Assembly: GCF_001426225.1 (NCBI RefSeq)
Contig: NZ_LMRT01000015.1
Span: 66,025 to 130,024 of the forward strand
Length of the DNA: 64,000 bases
Origin: Allobosea sp. Leaf344
GTDB lineage: Bacteria > Pseudomonadota > Alphaproteobacteria > Rhizobiales > Beijerinckiaceae
Direction: 5' to 3'
The stretch's first letter is position 1, and each line of letters starts with the position of its first letter. This document shows, piece by piece, positions 45,321 to 54,900 of the stretch. Under the pieces are notes generated by a model, which saw nothing but the letters and a program-made list of their open reading frames with translations, had not been told where the DNA came from and ran no database searches. The position numbers and the translations under genes are program-made.

Positions 45321-46154
45321 TCAGCGGGAGAACCACCAGCTGTAGCTGGCGGAGGGCTGGGCGGTGTCCGGCGGCTCCTCCTGGCCATAGGCCATCAGGC
45401 GGGCACTGGCCTGGTTGATCCAGCCGCGATGCTCGTTGATCGGCGTGATCGCGGTGAAGCCGCCGCAGATCCTGCGGACGGAGGCGTTGAGCGGCCCGCT
45501 CGACCAGCTGACGATGCCGACGAGATCGCGCGAGGACGGCCCGCCCCGCAGGATCGGACCGCCGGAATCGCCCCGGCAGGCGCCGGCTCCCGGCGCCTCG
45601 CCGCGGCCCTGCCGGTCGACCGCGACCTTGACGGTGTTCGCCGTGGTGTAGTTGCCGGCATTGACCAGCATCACCTCGCGCAGGCGCCGCGCCGTCTTCT
45701 TGTCGTCTTCGACGCCGAGGCCGAAGCCGGCCATGGTGACATCCTCGCCCTGCCAGAGCCCGCCGCCCAGCCTCAGCGGCTCGATGTCGCGCGGCAGCGG
45801 CTCCGACAGCCGCAGCAAGGCGAGGTCGGCGCCGGGCTGCGTCCGCGGCGTCGTGCCGGGCACGAAGCTCGGATGCGGCAGCACCGCCAGGACCACGTGT
45901 CGCCGCGCCCGGAACCGCGGGTCGAGGCTGGTGACGCTGACCGAGCCGCCGCCCATCAGGCAATGCGCGGCGGTGAGCACCAGCTCGGGCGCGATCACCG
46001 CGCCCGAACAGAGTTCGCCCTGGCTGGTCTCGACGCGCAGGGTCGAGGCCCGCACGCCCGCGACGTCCCGCGAGGGCGTGCCGCCGACGACGGCCCAGGC
46101 CGGCGCGGAGGCGAGGCAGAGAGCAAGGGCGGAGGCTAGGACGCGGCTCGTCAT
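45321..46154 (-). CDS. Secreted S1 serine protease inside the GTA (downstream copy)
   Basis: A 277-residue trypsin-fold protease antisense to the GTA genes. The signal peptide ends AWA at residue 21, and the next residues are VVGG, the N-terminus that activates S1 proteases. H64 in TAAHC, D110 in GADLALL and S197 in GDSGGP make the triad, and cysteines 49/65 fit the conserved disulfide. The residue six before the serine is glycine (G191), so trypsin-like Arg/Lys specificity is unlikely. It lies after its paralogue in the same direction and ends 17 bases from the capsid gene. Confidence 0.9.
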   Translation of the reverse strand: MTSRVLASALALCLASAPAWAVVGGTPSRDVAGVRASTLRVETSQGELCSGAVIAPELVLTAAHCLMGGGSVSVTSLDPRFRARRHVVLAVLPHPSFVPGTTPRTQPGADLALLRLSEPLPRDIEPLRLGGGLWQGEDVTMAGFGLGVEDDKKTARRLREVMLVNAGNYTTANTVKVAVDRQGRGEAPGAGACRGDSGGPILRGGPSSRDLVGIVSWSSGPLNASVRRICGGFTAITPINEHRGWINQASARLMAYGQEEPPDTAQPSASYSWWFSR

Positions 46155-46219
46155 GATCAGGACCGGTGTGAGAACGAAGGACAGTCTATGGCTTCGGGCG
46201 CGCCAGTCCAGCCTTACGA

Positions 46220-46987
46220 TCAGCGCGGGCCAGACCAGGCTGCCGATTCACCCCAGGAGGCCAGCGTCCGGTCGATCCAGCTGCGCTGCGGCGCGACCAG
46301 CGCGCCCTGGCTGAGCAGCCCGCAGCGGCGGCCCGCCGGCCCGGTCGACCAGCTCGAGACCGCGATGATCGCGCCCTCCGGCGAGATGATCGGGCCTCCT
46401 GAATCGCCCTGGCAGGCGCCGGCGCCGGGTTTTCCGGCGGCATTCGGATCCTGCGCCCAGATCAGCAGTCGGCCGGGGCCATAGGGTTCCACCGCCGCCA
46501 GCGCGACGGAGCGATAGGTCCCGGTGGTCTGCGCCTCGCCCTCGCGGCTGACGCCATAGCCGGCGAGCGTCACCGCCGACCCGGCGCGCGGCAGCTCGCC
46601 CTCATGGAGCGTCGCCGGCGCGAACCGTCGCGGCAGCGGCGCGGCCATGCGCAGCAGCGCCATGTCGATGGAGCGGCGGCGCGCGGCGATCGCATCGCCA
46701 TCATAGCCCGGATGCAGCGTCACGCTCGCCGGCGGGATCAGAATGGGCTCGGCGCCGCCTTCTTTCCAGTGGACGCGGATCTCGCTGCTGCCCGCCACGC
46801 AATGGGCCGCGGTCAGGATGGCGCGGGCCGAGAGCACGATGCCCGAGCAGACGCCGCCGCGGGCGTTCAGCACCATCAGCGTCGAGCCGGCGGCCGGCCC
46901 GCCCTCGCGCCCGCCGATCACGGCCGAGGCCGGTTCGGGCACGGCCAGGACCGTCGCCATCGCGATCACCAAAGCACCGACGCGCAT
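46220..46987 (-). CDS. Secreted S1 serine protease inside the GTA (upstream copy)
   Basis: A 255-residue paralogue of the neighbouring protease. The signal peptide ends ASA at residue 22 and is followed directly by VIGG. The triad is H62 in TAAHC, D108 in SIDMALL and S196 in GDSGGP; G190 occupies the primary-specificity position. The N-terminal ATG is preceded by AGGAG. It is transcribed against the GTA, diverging from the adaptor gene across 74 bases and running 65 bases before the second copy, so the pair is probably one transcript. Function unknown; secreted protein or peptidoglycan-associated target plausible. Confidence 0.9.
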   Translation of the reverse strand: MRVGALVIAMATVLAVPEPASAVIGGREGGPAAGSTLMVLNARGGVCSGIVLSARAILTAAHCVAGSSEIRVHWKEGGAEPILIPPASVTLHPGYDGDAIAARRRSIDMALLRMAAPLPRRFAPATLHEGELPRAGSAVTLAGYGVSREGEAQTTGTYRSVALAAVEPYGPGRLLIWAQDPNAAGKPGAGACQGDSGGPIISPEGAIIAVSSWSTGPAGRRCGLLSQGALVAPQRSWIDRTLASWGESAAWSGPR

Positions 46988-47061
46988 CGCAGCTCCTTCC
47001 AGGACAGGGAGCGCTGATAGCGCGCCGTCAACGGCAACTGAACCGAAAAGGCGGAGACATC

Positions 47062-47631
47062 ATGACGCCCCTCGCCCTGACGCCCCCATCGGCCGAGCCG
47101 GTCACGCTCGCCGAGGCCAAGCTCTACCTGCGCCTCGACCAGAGCGAGGAGGATTCGCTGCTCGCGACGCTGATCACCGCGGCGCGGCTGATGGTGGAGG
47201 CGGCGTCCGGCCGGATGCTGGTCGAGCAGGGCTGGCGCATCGTGCTGGATCGCTGGCCCGAGAGCGGCGAGATCCGCCTGCCGCTCTCGCCCGTGCTCTC
47301 GATCGTGCAGGCGCGGGTCTACGACGCGCTCGGCGCGCCGCAGCCGGTCGATCCCGCGGCGCTGAGCCTGGACCGGCAGGCCGATCCGCCGGTCATCCGC
47401 ATTCGCGGCGAGGTGCCGGAGATCGGCCGCAGCCACAGCGCCATCGAAATCGATTGCCTGGCGGGGTTCGGAGCGGCGGCGAGCGCCGTTCCCGCTCTGC
47501 TGCGCCAGGCCGTGCTGCTGCTGGCGGCACGCTGGTTCGAGCAGCGCGGCGACGTCGTCGGGCGCGATGCCGCGGCGCTGCCGGCCGAGATCATGGCGCT
47601 GGTCGCGCCCTTCCGCCGCGCGAGGCTCTGA
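47062..47631 (+). CDS. GTA head-tail adaptor (gp6-type connector)
   Basis: A 189-residue protein of the HK97 gp6/SPP1 gp15 connector group, which forms the ring below the portal. VTLAEAKLYLRLDQSEED at residues 16-33 is the family signature, and VEAASGRMLVEQGWR follows; the C-terminal half is helical. GGCGGAGA precedes the ATG. After the protease insertion, the cluster resumes here in the standard order, which shows that the block was added without loss of flanking genes. Confidence 0.9.
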   Translation: MTPLALTPPSAEPVTLAEAKLYLRLDQSEEDSLLATLITAARLMVEAASGRMLVEQGWRIVLDRWPESGEIRLPLSPVLSIVQARVYDALGAPQPVDPAALSLDRQADPPVIRIRGEVPEIGRSHSAIEIDCLAGFGAAASAVPALLRQAVLLLAARWFEQRGDVVGRDAAALPAEIMALVAPFRRARL

Positions 47632-47634
47632 GCG

Positions 47635-47973
47635 ATGGGCGCGCGGCAACAGGGCGAACTCGGCAGCATGCGCCGAAGGCTGGTGCTCGAAGCCCCGGTC
47701 GAGACGGCCGACGGGCTGGGCGGGACGAAGCAGAGCTTCAAGCGCGTCGCGGCGCTCTGGGCGCAGCTGGAATGGCTGGCCGGGACGGAGCGCTGGCGCG
47801 AGGGCCGGCCCGAGCAGTTCGGCAGCCACCGCATCACTTTGCGCTGGCGCGCCGGCATCGACGCCGGCCAGCGCTTCCGCGACGGCTACCGGATCTACGC
47901 CATCCGCGCGCTGGGCGACCCTGATGGGTCGCGCCGCAGGCTGGTCTGCCTGGCCGAGGAGATCTCGCGATGA
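47635..47973 (+). CDS. GTA head closure (stopper) protein
   Basis: A 112-residue beta-rich protein of the gp7-like head-closure family, which seals the portal after packaging. LGSMRRRLVLEAPVETADGLGG (core MRRRLVLEAPVETADG) and the RITLRWRAGIDAGQRFRDG segment are the conserved parts. It begins three bases after the adaptor stop and its end overlaps the tail terminator start by four bases. Homologues are short, so completeness is well supported. Confidence 0.88.
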   Translation: MGARQQGELGSMRRRLVLEAPVETADGLGGTKQSFKRVAALWAQLEWLAGTERWREGRPEQFGSHRITLRWRAGIDAGQRFRDGYRIYAIRALGDPDGSRRRLVCLAEEISR

Positions 47974-48380
47974 GCGACGCCATCCTGCCGCTGCGCGCGG
48001 CCATCCAGGCGGTGCTGGAGCGCGACCCGGCGCTGATCGCGCTGATCGGCCCCGGCCGCGTCTTCGACGAGGCGCCCCGGGCCATCCGCGGCGTCTATCT
48101 CGTACATGGCGAGGCCGAGGCGCGGGACTGGTCGACGGGCAGCGGCAGCGGCTGCGAGCAGGAGCTCTCGCTCGTCGTCTGGGCCGGCGAGAGCAGCAGC
48201 GTCCGCACCGCCCTCGAGGCTGCGGCGCTGGCGGCCCTCGCGCTGGACGAGGCGAAGCTGGCGCCGGTGGGCCACCGGCTCGTCGATCTGCGATGGCAGG
48301 GCAGCCGGCTGTCGCGCGAGGCGAAGACCGGGATCGCCTCCGTCACCCTGCGATTTCGCGCCGTCACCGAGCGGCTCTGA
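47970..48380 (+). CDS. GTA tail terminator (DUF3168)
   Basis: A 136-residue DUF3168 protein. LRAAIQAVLERDPALIALIG near the start and the central GVYLVHGEAEARDWSTGSGSG region are typical. In the R. capsulatus GTA the equivalent g8 product caps the tail and joins it to the head. The ATG overlaps the stopper stop, and the next gene follows after 23 bases with a good AGGAG. No oddities. Confidence 0.88.
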   Translation: MSDAILPLRAAIQAVLERDPALIALIGPGRVFDEAPRAIRGVYLVHGEAEARDWSTGSGSGCEQELSLVVWAGESSSVRTALEAAALAALALDEAKLAPVGHRLVDLRWQGSRLSREAKTGIASVTLRFRAVTERL

Positions 48381-48403
48381 CCATTCAGCGACAGGAGAAG
48401 CCG

Positions 48404-48814
48404 ATGGCGGCTCAACGAGGCAAGGATCTGCTGCTGAAGGCGGCGGATGGCGGCGGCGCCTTCGTCACCGTTGCCGGGCTGCGCGCCCGGCAGATCGCCT
48501 TCAACGCGGAGGCGGTCGACGTCACCCATTCCGAATCGGTCGGCCGCTGGCGGGAGCTCCTCGCCGGCGCCGGCATGCGCCGCGCCAGCATCAGCGGGGC
48601 CGGGCTGTTCAGGGACGAGGCCTCGGACCTGCTGGTGCGGCAGATCTTCTTCGAGGGCGCGATCCGCGCCTGGCAGGTGCTGGTGCCGGATTTCGGGACG
48701 ATCCAGGGGCCGTTCCAGCTGACCAGCCTCGAATATCGCGGCGACCATGCGAGCGAGATCACCTTCGACATCGCGCTCGATTCCGCCGGCCCCCTGAGCT
48801 TCACCGCCATCTGA
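48404..48814 (+). CDS. GTA major tail (tube) protein
   Basis: A 136-residue tail tube subunit. The sequence MAAQRGKDLLLKAADGGG, the VDVTHSESVGRWRELL segment and the C-terminal FELTSLEYRGDHASEITFDI-like region (here QLTSLEYRGDHAS) match phage major tail protein TP901-1/GTA g9. Length is right. ACAGGAGAAG precedes the ATG. The tube polymerises around the tape measure encoded three genes downstream. Confidence 0.92.
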   Translation: MAAQRGKDLLLKAADGGGAFVTVAGLRARQIAFNAEAVDVTHSESVGRWRELLAGAGMRRASISGAGLFRDEASDLLVRQIFFEGAIRAWQVLVPDFGTIQGPFQLTSLEYRGDHASEITFDIALDSAGPLSFTAI

Positions 48815-48825
48815 GGAGCGAGATC

Positions 48826-49215
48826 ATGGTCAACCGCCACAGGGGCGAGGTCCCGCTGATGGTCGCCGGCGCGGCGCTGCCGATGCGGCTGACGCTCGGC
48901 GCGCTCGCCGAGCTCGAGGACGCCTTCCGCGTCGACAGCCTGCCGGAGCTGGGCGAGCGCTTCGCCGCGGGGCGGCTCTCGGCCCGTGACGTCACCCGGA
49001 TCCTGGCGGCCGGTTTGCGCGGTGCCGGCGGTGGGCTCGGCGACGAGGAGGTCGCGGCGCTCGCCTTCGACGGCGGGCTCGACGGCGCGATCGGCGCCGC
49101 GATCGCACTGCTGGAGGCGAGCTTCGGCGGCGGGGAGGGGGGTGACGCCGCCCCGCACCCTTCGCAGCCGCCGGCGAACCAGCCGCGCCGGCGGCATTCC
49201 CCTGGGACGACGTGA
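48826..49215 (+). CDS. GTA tail assembly chaperone-like protein (g10 type)
   Basis: A 129-residue protein matching the gene-transfer-agent family at g10. It starts MVNRHRGEVPLMVAGAALPMRLTLGALAELE, with the conserved LGALAELEDAF, and ends in a proline-rich disordered tail. In tailed phages such proteins bind the tape measure during tail assembly. GAGGAGCGAG lies before the ATG. The stop codon overlaps the following start by one base (TGATG), consistent with coupled translation rather than the programmed frameshift used by many phages. Confidence 0.88.
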   Translation: MVNRHRGEVPLMVAGAALPMRLTLGALAELEDAFRVDSLPELGERFAAGRLSARDVTRILAAGLRGAGGGLGDEEVAALAFDGGLDGAIGAAIALLEASFGGGEGGDAAPHPSQPPANQPRRRHSPGTT

Positions 49216-49406
49216 TGGCCTATGGGCTCGGCCGGCTGGCCTGGCCGCCCGCAGCGTTCTGGGCCGCGACACCGCGCGAACTCGCCGCCGCGCTGCGGGC
49301 CCATGCCGCGCCCCGATCCGCCACGCCACCCGCGCGCGCCACGCTGGAGCGCCTGATGGCGCTGCACCCCGACGATGCCGATCGCGACAGGAGCCGCCAT
49401 GGCTGA
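49215..49406 (+). CDS. GTA small tail chaperone (g10.1 type)
   Basis: A 63-residue protein (64 if the GTG at 49212 is used). AYGLGRLAWPPAAFWAATPREL is the conserved DUF2376-like motif of the small phage tail assembly chaperone in GTAs. It starts inside the g10 stop and its end overlaps the tape-measure start by eight bases. Small size is normal for this slot. It probably acts with the g10 product as the chaperone pair. Confidence 0.85.
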   Translation: MAYGLGRLAWPPAAFWAATPRELAAALRAHAAPRSATPPARATLERLMALHPDDADRDRSRHG

Positions 49407-49974
49407 CGACAATGCCCGGCTGGCCGAGCTGCGCACGCTCGACACCCTGACCAAGAGCCTTTCCGCCGCCTCCGACAGCTTGGGCCGGTCGCTGACCTCG
49501 GCCTTCTCGAAGGGGATCGTGGAAGGCCGGCGTTTCGAGGACGTGCTGCGCGGCATCGGCCGGTCGATGAGCGAGACCCTGCTCAGGACGGCCGTGCAGC
49601 CGCTCTCGAGCGGGCTGGCGAGCCTGTTCGCGGCGGGGGCGAAAAACCTGGGCGGCGCGCTGGCCGGCCAGCTCGGCGGCGCGGGCGCCCCGCGCGTCAC
49701 GCCCTTCGCCGCCGGCGGCGTGATCGCGTCGCCGGCCTATTTCCCGGTCGGGCGCGGGCTCGGCGTGATGGGCGAGGCCGGGGCCGAAGCCATCCTGCCG
49801 CTAGCGCGCGGTGCCGATGGCAGGCTCGGCGTCCGCAGCGAGGGGCAGGCTGCGCGCCCGCTTTCGGTGACCGTGCAGGTCTCGACGCCAGACGCCGAGA
49901 GCTTCCGGCGCTCGGAGGCGCAGGTCGCCGCCGCCATCGCCCGGGCCGTCGCCCGCGGCAGCCGCGCTCTCTGA
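49399..49974 (+). CDS. GTA tail tape-measure protein
   Basis: A 191-residue, short tape measure; the small size matches the short GTA tail. The N-terminal part is coiled coil (LAELRTLDTLTKSLSAASDSLG), the middle contains a hydrophobic glycine/alanine segment, and the C-terminus carries RGLGVMGEAGAEAILPLARG, a hallmark of phage tape-measure C-termini. AGGAG precedes the ATG at 49399, which is favoured over an ATG eight codons upstream. It sets tail length and may aid membrane passage. Confidence 0.88.
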   Translation: MADDNARLAELRTLDTLTKSLSAASDSLGRSLTSAFSKGIVEGRRFEDVLRGIGRSMSETLLRTAVQPLSSGLASLFAAGAKNLGGALAGQLGGAGAPRVTPFAAGGVIASPAYFPVGRGLGVMGEAGAEAILPLARGADGRLGVRSEGQAARPLSVTVQVSTPDAESFRRSEAQVAAAIARAVARGSRAL

Positions 49975-49995
49975 GAGGCCGAGGAGGGGCCAGCG

Positions 49996-50637
49996 ATGCA
50001 GGATTTCCACGAGGTCCGCTTTCCGCTGGAGATCGCGCGCGGTGCCAGCGGCGGGCCGGAACGGCTGACGCAGATCGTCACGCTCGGCTCGGGCCGGGAG
50101 ATCCGCAACAGCCGCTGGGCCCATTCCCGCCGCCGCTACGATGCCGGATTCGGTGTCCGCACGCTCGATGCGCTGGCGGTGATCGTCGCCTTCTTCGAAG
50201 AGCGCCGCGGGCGGCTTCACGGTTTCCGCTGGCGCGACCGGCTGGACTGCAAGAGCTGCCCGCCCTCGCGAAGTCCCGCCGCCACGGATCAGCGGCTGGG
50301 AACAGGTGACGGCGTCACCGCCCTGTACCAGCTGAGCAAGAGCTATGGCACCGGCGCCACGGCCTATGTCAGGCCGATCGCCAAGCCCTGGCCGGGCGAG
50401 GTGCGGGTCGCGGTCGACGGCGCGGAGCAGGCCGAGGGCGTCGCGTTCCGCTGCGACGCCACCACCGGCCGCATCTTTTTCCTGCCCGGCCATGTCCCGG
50501 CGGCCGGCGCGACCGTCACGGCCGGCTTCCTGTTCGACGTGCCGGTGCGCTTCGACATCGACGCGCTCGCGGTCGATCTCTCGGCCTTCGAGGCGGGCGA
50601 CATCCCGAAAATCCCGATCGTCGAGATCATCGCCTAG
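49996..50637 (+). CDS. GTA distal tail protein (DUF2460)
   Basis: A 213-residue DUF2460 protein equivalent to g12. FHEVRFPLEIARGASGGPER at the start, GSGREIRNSRWAHSRRRYDAG, and the FRWRDRLDCKSC segment are strongly conserved in the family. It forms the distal tail ring to which the hub proteins attach. Its stop is immediately followed by AGGAGG serving the next gene. Length is the family norm. Confidence 0.93.
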   Translation: MQDFHEVRFPLEIARGASGGPERLTQIVTLGSGREIRNSRWAHSRRRYDAGFGVRTLDALAVIVAFFEERRGRLHGFRWRDRLDCKSCPPSRSPAATDQRLGTGDGVTALYQLSKSYGTGATAYVRPIAKPWPGEVRVAVDGAEQAEGVAFRCDATTGRIFFLPGHVPAAGATVTAGFLFDVPVRFDIDALAVDLSAFEAGDIPKIPIVEIIA

Positions 50638-50646
50638 GAGGCGTCC

Positions 50647-51528
50647 ATGCGTGAACTTCCCGCGGGGCTCGCGGCGCATCTGGCGCAGGAGGCGACCACG
50701 CTCTGCCGCTGCTGGACGCTGACGCGCCGCGATGGCGTCGTCCTCGGCTTCACCGATCACGACCGGGCGCTCGCCTTCGCAGGCCGTGCCTTTTCCCCCG
50801 TCGCGGCGCTGGAGGCGGCCGAGACCACCTCCGAACTCGGCTTCGCCATCGGCGGCGGGGACGTCACGGGCGCCTTCGCCGCGACGGGGCTGAGCGAGGA
50901 CGATCTGGCGCGCGGCTTCTACGACGATGCGCGCGTCGAGCTGTTCCTGGCGAATTGGGCGCAGCCGCAGCAGCATGTCCTGCTCGAGGTCGGTTTCGTC
51001 GGCGAGGTCAGGCGCAGCGATCTCGGCTTCACCGCCGAGGTCAGAAGCGGCGCCAAGGCCTTCGACGAGGAGCGCGGCCGGATCTATGCCCGTTCCTGCT
51101 CGGCCGATCTGGGGGATGCGCGCTGCGGCGCCGCGCTCGTCCCGGTTTCCGCGTCGGTCGCCGCCACCGATGGGCGGCTTTCGATCACCGCGCCGGCCCT
51201 CTCGGCCTTCCCCGACGGCCATTTCACGGCGGGGCGGCTGAGCTTCACCGGCGGGGCCAATCTCGGTTTCGCCAGCGAGGTCAAACGCCATTCCGCCCGC
51301 GACGGTCTGGTGGCGCTGCAGCTCTGGCAGCCGGCGCCGGCGCCGATCGCGGTCGGCGACGCCTTCGCGCTGACCCCCGGCTGCGACAAGAGCTTCGCCA
51401 CCTGCCGGCGCAAATTCGCCAACGCCCTCAATTTCCGCGGCTTCCCGCATATGCCCGACAACGACGTCATCATCGGCGGCGTCCGGCCCGGCGACGGCGC
51501 GCTCGATGGCGGGAGCCTGTTCCGATGA
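50647..51528 (+). CDS. GTA hub protein (DUF2163, iron-sulfur-type cysteines)
   Basis: A 293-residue DUF2163 protein equivalent to g13. CRCWTLTRRDGVVLGFTDHDR near residue 21, CSADLGDARCGAAL near 155 and CDKSFATCRRKFANALNFRG near 250 (given by cores) bring together several conserved cysteines; the R. capsulatus hub structure is reported to hold an iron-sulfur cluster, which I infer may apply here. AGGAGG precedes the ATG. The stop overlaps the peptidase start by four bases. Confidence 0.92.
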   Translation: MRELPAGLAAHLAQEATTLCRCWTLTRRDGVVLGFTDHDRALAFAGRAFSPVAALEAAETTSELGFAIGGGDVTGAFAATGLSEDDLARGFYDDARVELFLANWAQPQQHVLLEVGFVGEVRRSDLGFTAEVRSGAKAFDEERGRIYARSCSADLGDARCGAALVPVSASVAATDGRLSITAPALSAFPDGHFTAGRLSFTGGANLGFASEVKRHSARDGLVALQLWQPAPAPIAVGDAFALTPGCDKSFATCRRKFANALNFRGFPHMPDNDVIIGGVRPGDGALDGGSLFR

Positions 51529-51965
51529 TCGCGGTGGAACGCGCGGCCATCGTCGCCGCGGCGCGAAGCTGGCTCGGCACGCCCTTCCATCACCAGGCCT
51601 CCCTGCAGGGCGTCGGCTGCGATTGCCTCGGCCTGCTGCGCGGCGTCTACCGCGACCTCTACGGATCCGAGCCCGAGCTGCCGCCGGCCTATTCCCGCCT
51701 CTGTGCCGACCGCGCCGGCACGGAGGCGCTGGTCGAGGCCGCCTGCCGCCATCTCCGGCCGCTGGCATGCGGTCTGGAGCGGCCCGGCGACGTGCTGCTG
51801 TTTCGCTGGCGCCCGCATCTGCCGGCGAGGCACTGCGCGATCATGAGCGGGAACGACACGCTGATCCATGCCCAGGACGGAGCGGCGGTGACCGAGGTCG
51901 CGTTCACGCCCTGGTGGCGGCGGCGGTTGAGCCATGTCTTCAGCTTTCCGGAGGTCATCGACTGA
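51525..51965 (+). CDS. GTA NlpC/P60 cell-wall peptidase
   Basis: A 146-residue peptidoglycan peptidase equivalent to g14. The catalytic cysteine is C34 in GCDCLGLLRG, the histidine lies in LPARHCAIMSG, and a second histidine is in LIHAQDG. It is thought to open the recipient's wall for DNA entry. It overlaps the hub gene by four bases and the megatron gene by one. Exported with the tail, without its own signal peptide. Confidence 0.92.
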   Translation: MIAVERAAIVAAARSWLGTPFHHQASLQGVGCDCLGLLRGVYRDLYGSEPELPPAYSRLCADRAGTEALVEAACRHLRPLACGLERPGDVLLFRWRPHLPARHCAIMSGNDTLIHAQDGAAVTEVAFTPWWRRRLSHVFSFPEVID

Positions 51966-54900
51966 TGGCGACGCTTCTTCTGCAGGTCGCCGGGCAGGCG
52001 CTCGGCACGGCGCTGGGAGGCCCTATCGGCGGCGCGCTCGGCTCGGCGCTGGGCGGGATCGCAGGCGCCGCGATCGACCAGTCCCTGCTCGGGCAGAGCG
52101 GGGCGAAGCGCGTCGCCGGGCCGCGTCTCAAGGAGATGACCGGGCTCGCCGCCACGGAGGGCGCGCCGATCCCGCGGATCTATGGCCGGGCGCGGCTCGG
52201 CGGCCAGCTGATCTGGGCGACGCGTTTCGAGGAGGAGGCGCGCAGCACCATCCGTCGCAGCAGGAGCGGCGGCAAAAGCGCGCCCGCTCAGAAGACGGTC
52301 GAGACGAGCTATGCCTATTACGCCAACCTGGCCATCGGCCTGTGCGAGGGGCCGATCAGCTTCGTCAGGCGCATCTGGGCTGATGGCCGCGAGCTCGACC
52401 GGTCGACGCTGTCGATGCGGCTGCATCGAGGCGACGCCGCGCAGTCGCCCGATCCGCTGATCCTGGCCAAGGAAGGCGGCGAGGCGCCCGCCTATCGCGG
52501 GCTCGCCTATGTCGTGTTCGAACGCTTCCCGCTCGCGGATTACGGCAACCGCATCCCGCAATTCTCCTTCGAGATCGTGCGTGCGGTCGCGGGACCGGCC
52601 GCGATGCTGCGCGCCGTCACGCTGATCCCGGGGGCGGGCGAATTCGTCTACGAGGCGCGGCCGGTCATGCACGAGCCGGAGCCCGGCGTCAGCCGCAGCC
52701 TGTCGCGCAACCAGCTCTTCGGCGGCGCCGACATCGATGCCTCCCTCGCCCAGCTGCGCGCGCTGTGCCCGAAGCTGCGCCGCGTTTCGCTGGTGGTGAG
52801 CTGGTTCGGCGATGATCTGCGGGCCGGGAGCTGCAGCATCGCGCCGCGCGTCGAGCTGGCACTGAAGCCGACGGCGGGCGCGGAATGGGGCGTCGCCGGG
52901 CTCGGCCGTGGCGAGGCGCGCGTGGTCAGCCAGATCGAGGGCAGGCCCGCCTTCGGCGGCACGCCCTCGGATGACGGCGTCATCGCCCTGATCCGCAAGC
53001 TGCGCCGGGATCACGGCCTCGAAGTCGTGCTCTACCCCTTCATCATGATGGATGTTCCGGCCGGGAACGGGCTGCCCGATCCGCGGACGGGCGCGTCAAG
53101 CCAGCCTGCCTTCCCCTGGCGCGGGCGCATCACGGCGGCGGGCGATGTCGCCGGCGCGGTCGCCGCCTTTCTCGGCAGCGTCCGGCCGGACGATTTCGGC
53201 GAGTCCGACGGCGGGATCACCTGCCGGAAACCGCAGGAATGGAGCTTTCGCCGGCTCGTCCTGCATTGTGCCGCGCTCGCCCGGGCGGCCGGCGGCGTCG
53301 ACGGCTTCATCATCGGCTCGGAACTGGTCGGCCTGACGCATCTGCGCGCCGGCGAGGATCATCCGATGGTCTCCGGGCTGATCGCGCTGGCGCAGGATCT
53401 GCGGTCGATGCTGCCCGGCACCGCGCTGACCTATGCCGCGGATTGGACGGAATATGGCGCCAGCGTCCGGTCCGGAGGGCTGGACATCGATTTCCCCCTC
53501 GACCCGCTCTGGGCCTGCCCGGCGATCGACGCCATCGGCATCGATTTCTACCCGCCGCTATCGGATTGGCGCGACACGGGCGACCATGCCGACGCCGCGC
53601 ATGCGAGCGGCGCCGCCGATCTCGACTATCTCCGCGGGCGCCTCACCGCCGGCGAGGCCTATGACTGGTATTATCCGGACGCCGCCGCCCGTGCCGCCCA
53701 GAGGCGGCTGCCGATCACCGATGGCGCCCATGGCAAGCCCTGGATCTTCCGGCCGAAGGACCTCCCCGGCTGGTGGACGAACCCGCATCTCACGCGCCGC
53801 GGCGGCGCCGAGACGGGGCCGACCGCGTTCGTGCCCGGCGCGAAGCCGATCTGGCTGACCGAGGCCGGCATCCCCGCCGTCGACAAGGGCGCCAACTCTC
53901 CCAACGTCTTTCCGGATGCACATTCCTCCGAGGGCGGGCTGCCCTTCTTCTCCAGCGGTGCGCGCGACGATCTGGTTCAGGCGCGCGCGCTGGAGGCGAT
54001 CCTGTCCGGCTTCGACCCCGCCTGCGCCGGCTTCGTGCCGGAGCGCAATCCGGTCCACCCGGGCAGCGGGCTGCGCATGGTCGATCCGGCCTCGATCTTC
54101 CTCTGGGTCTGGGATGCGCGCCCTTTCCCGGCCTTTCCCGATCTCTCCGGCATCTGGGCGGATGGCGCGCAATACGAGACCGGCCATTGGCTCAACGGCC
54201 GGCTGGAAGGCGCTTCGCTCGATCGGCTCGTCGGCGCCATTCTCGCGGATTTCGGGCTGCCGGCCGCCGATGAGCTGCGGATCGACGGTTTCGCCGACGG
54301 TTATGTGCTGGACCGGCCGATGTCGGCGCGCGCCGCTCTCGAACCGCTCGCCGCCCTGTTCGGCTTCGATGCGGTGATGAGCGGCGGCAGGCTGCGCTTC
54401 CATGGGCGCGGCGGCCGGGTGGCACGCGCGCTCTCGCCCGAGGATTGGCTGCCGGACCGGGACGGCTCGCCCTTTCAGCTGCGCGGGGCGCAGGACACGG
54501 AGCTGCCCTGCGAATTGCGGCTGGGCTTCAGCGACGGGCAGCATGACTACCGTGCCGCGGCTGCGCGGTCGCGCCGGCTGGCGGGGGCGTCGCGCCGCGA
54601 AACCGCGATCGAGACCGCGCTGGTGACGCGGCCGGCCGAGGCGCATAGGCTGGCGGATCAACGCCTGCAGGAGATCTGGGCGAGCCGCGAGACGCTCGAG
54701 ATCGCGCTGTCGCCGCGCTGCATCGATCTGGAGCCGGGCGATGTGGTCTCCGTGCCGGTCGCCGGTGGCCGCCGTCTCTACCGCCTGACCAGCATCGCCG
54801 ATTCAGCGACGCGCCGGGCCAGCGCCCGCGCCGTCGAGTCGGCGATCTATGAAGCCGCCGCCGGGCCCGCCGCCCCTCCCGCACCGCGCCTGCCGCCGCC

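Noticed and set aside
49201..49220. Programmed frameshift between the two GTA tail chaperone genes
   Set aside because: No slippery heptamer was seen at the junction; a TGATG restart explains the arrangement.
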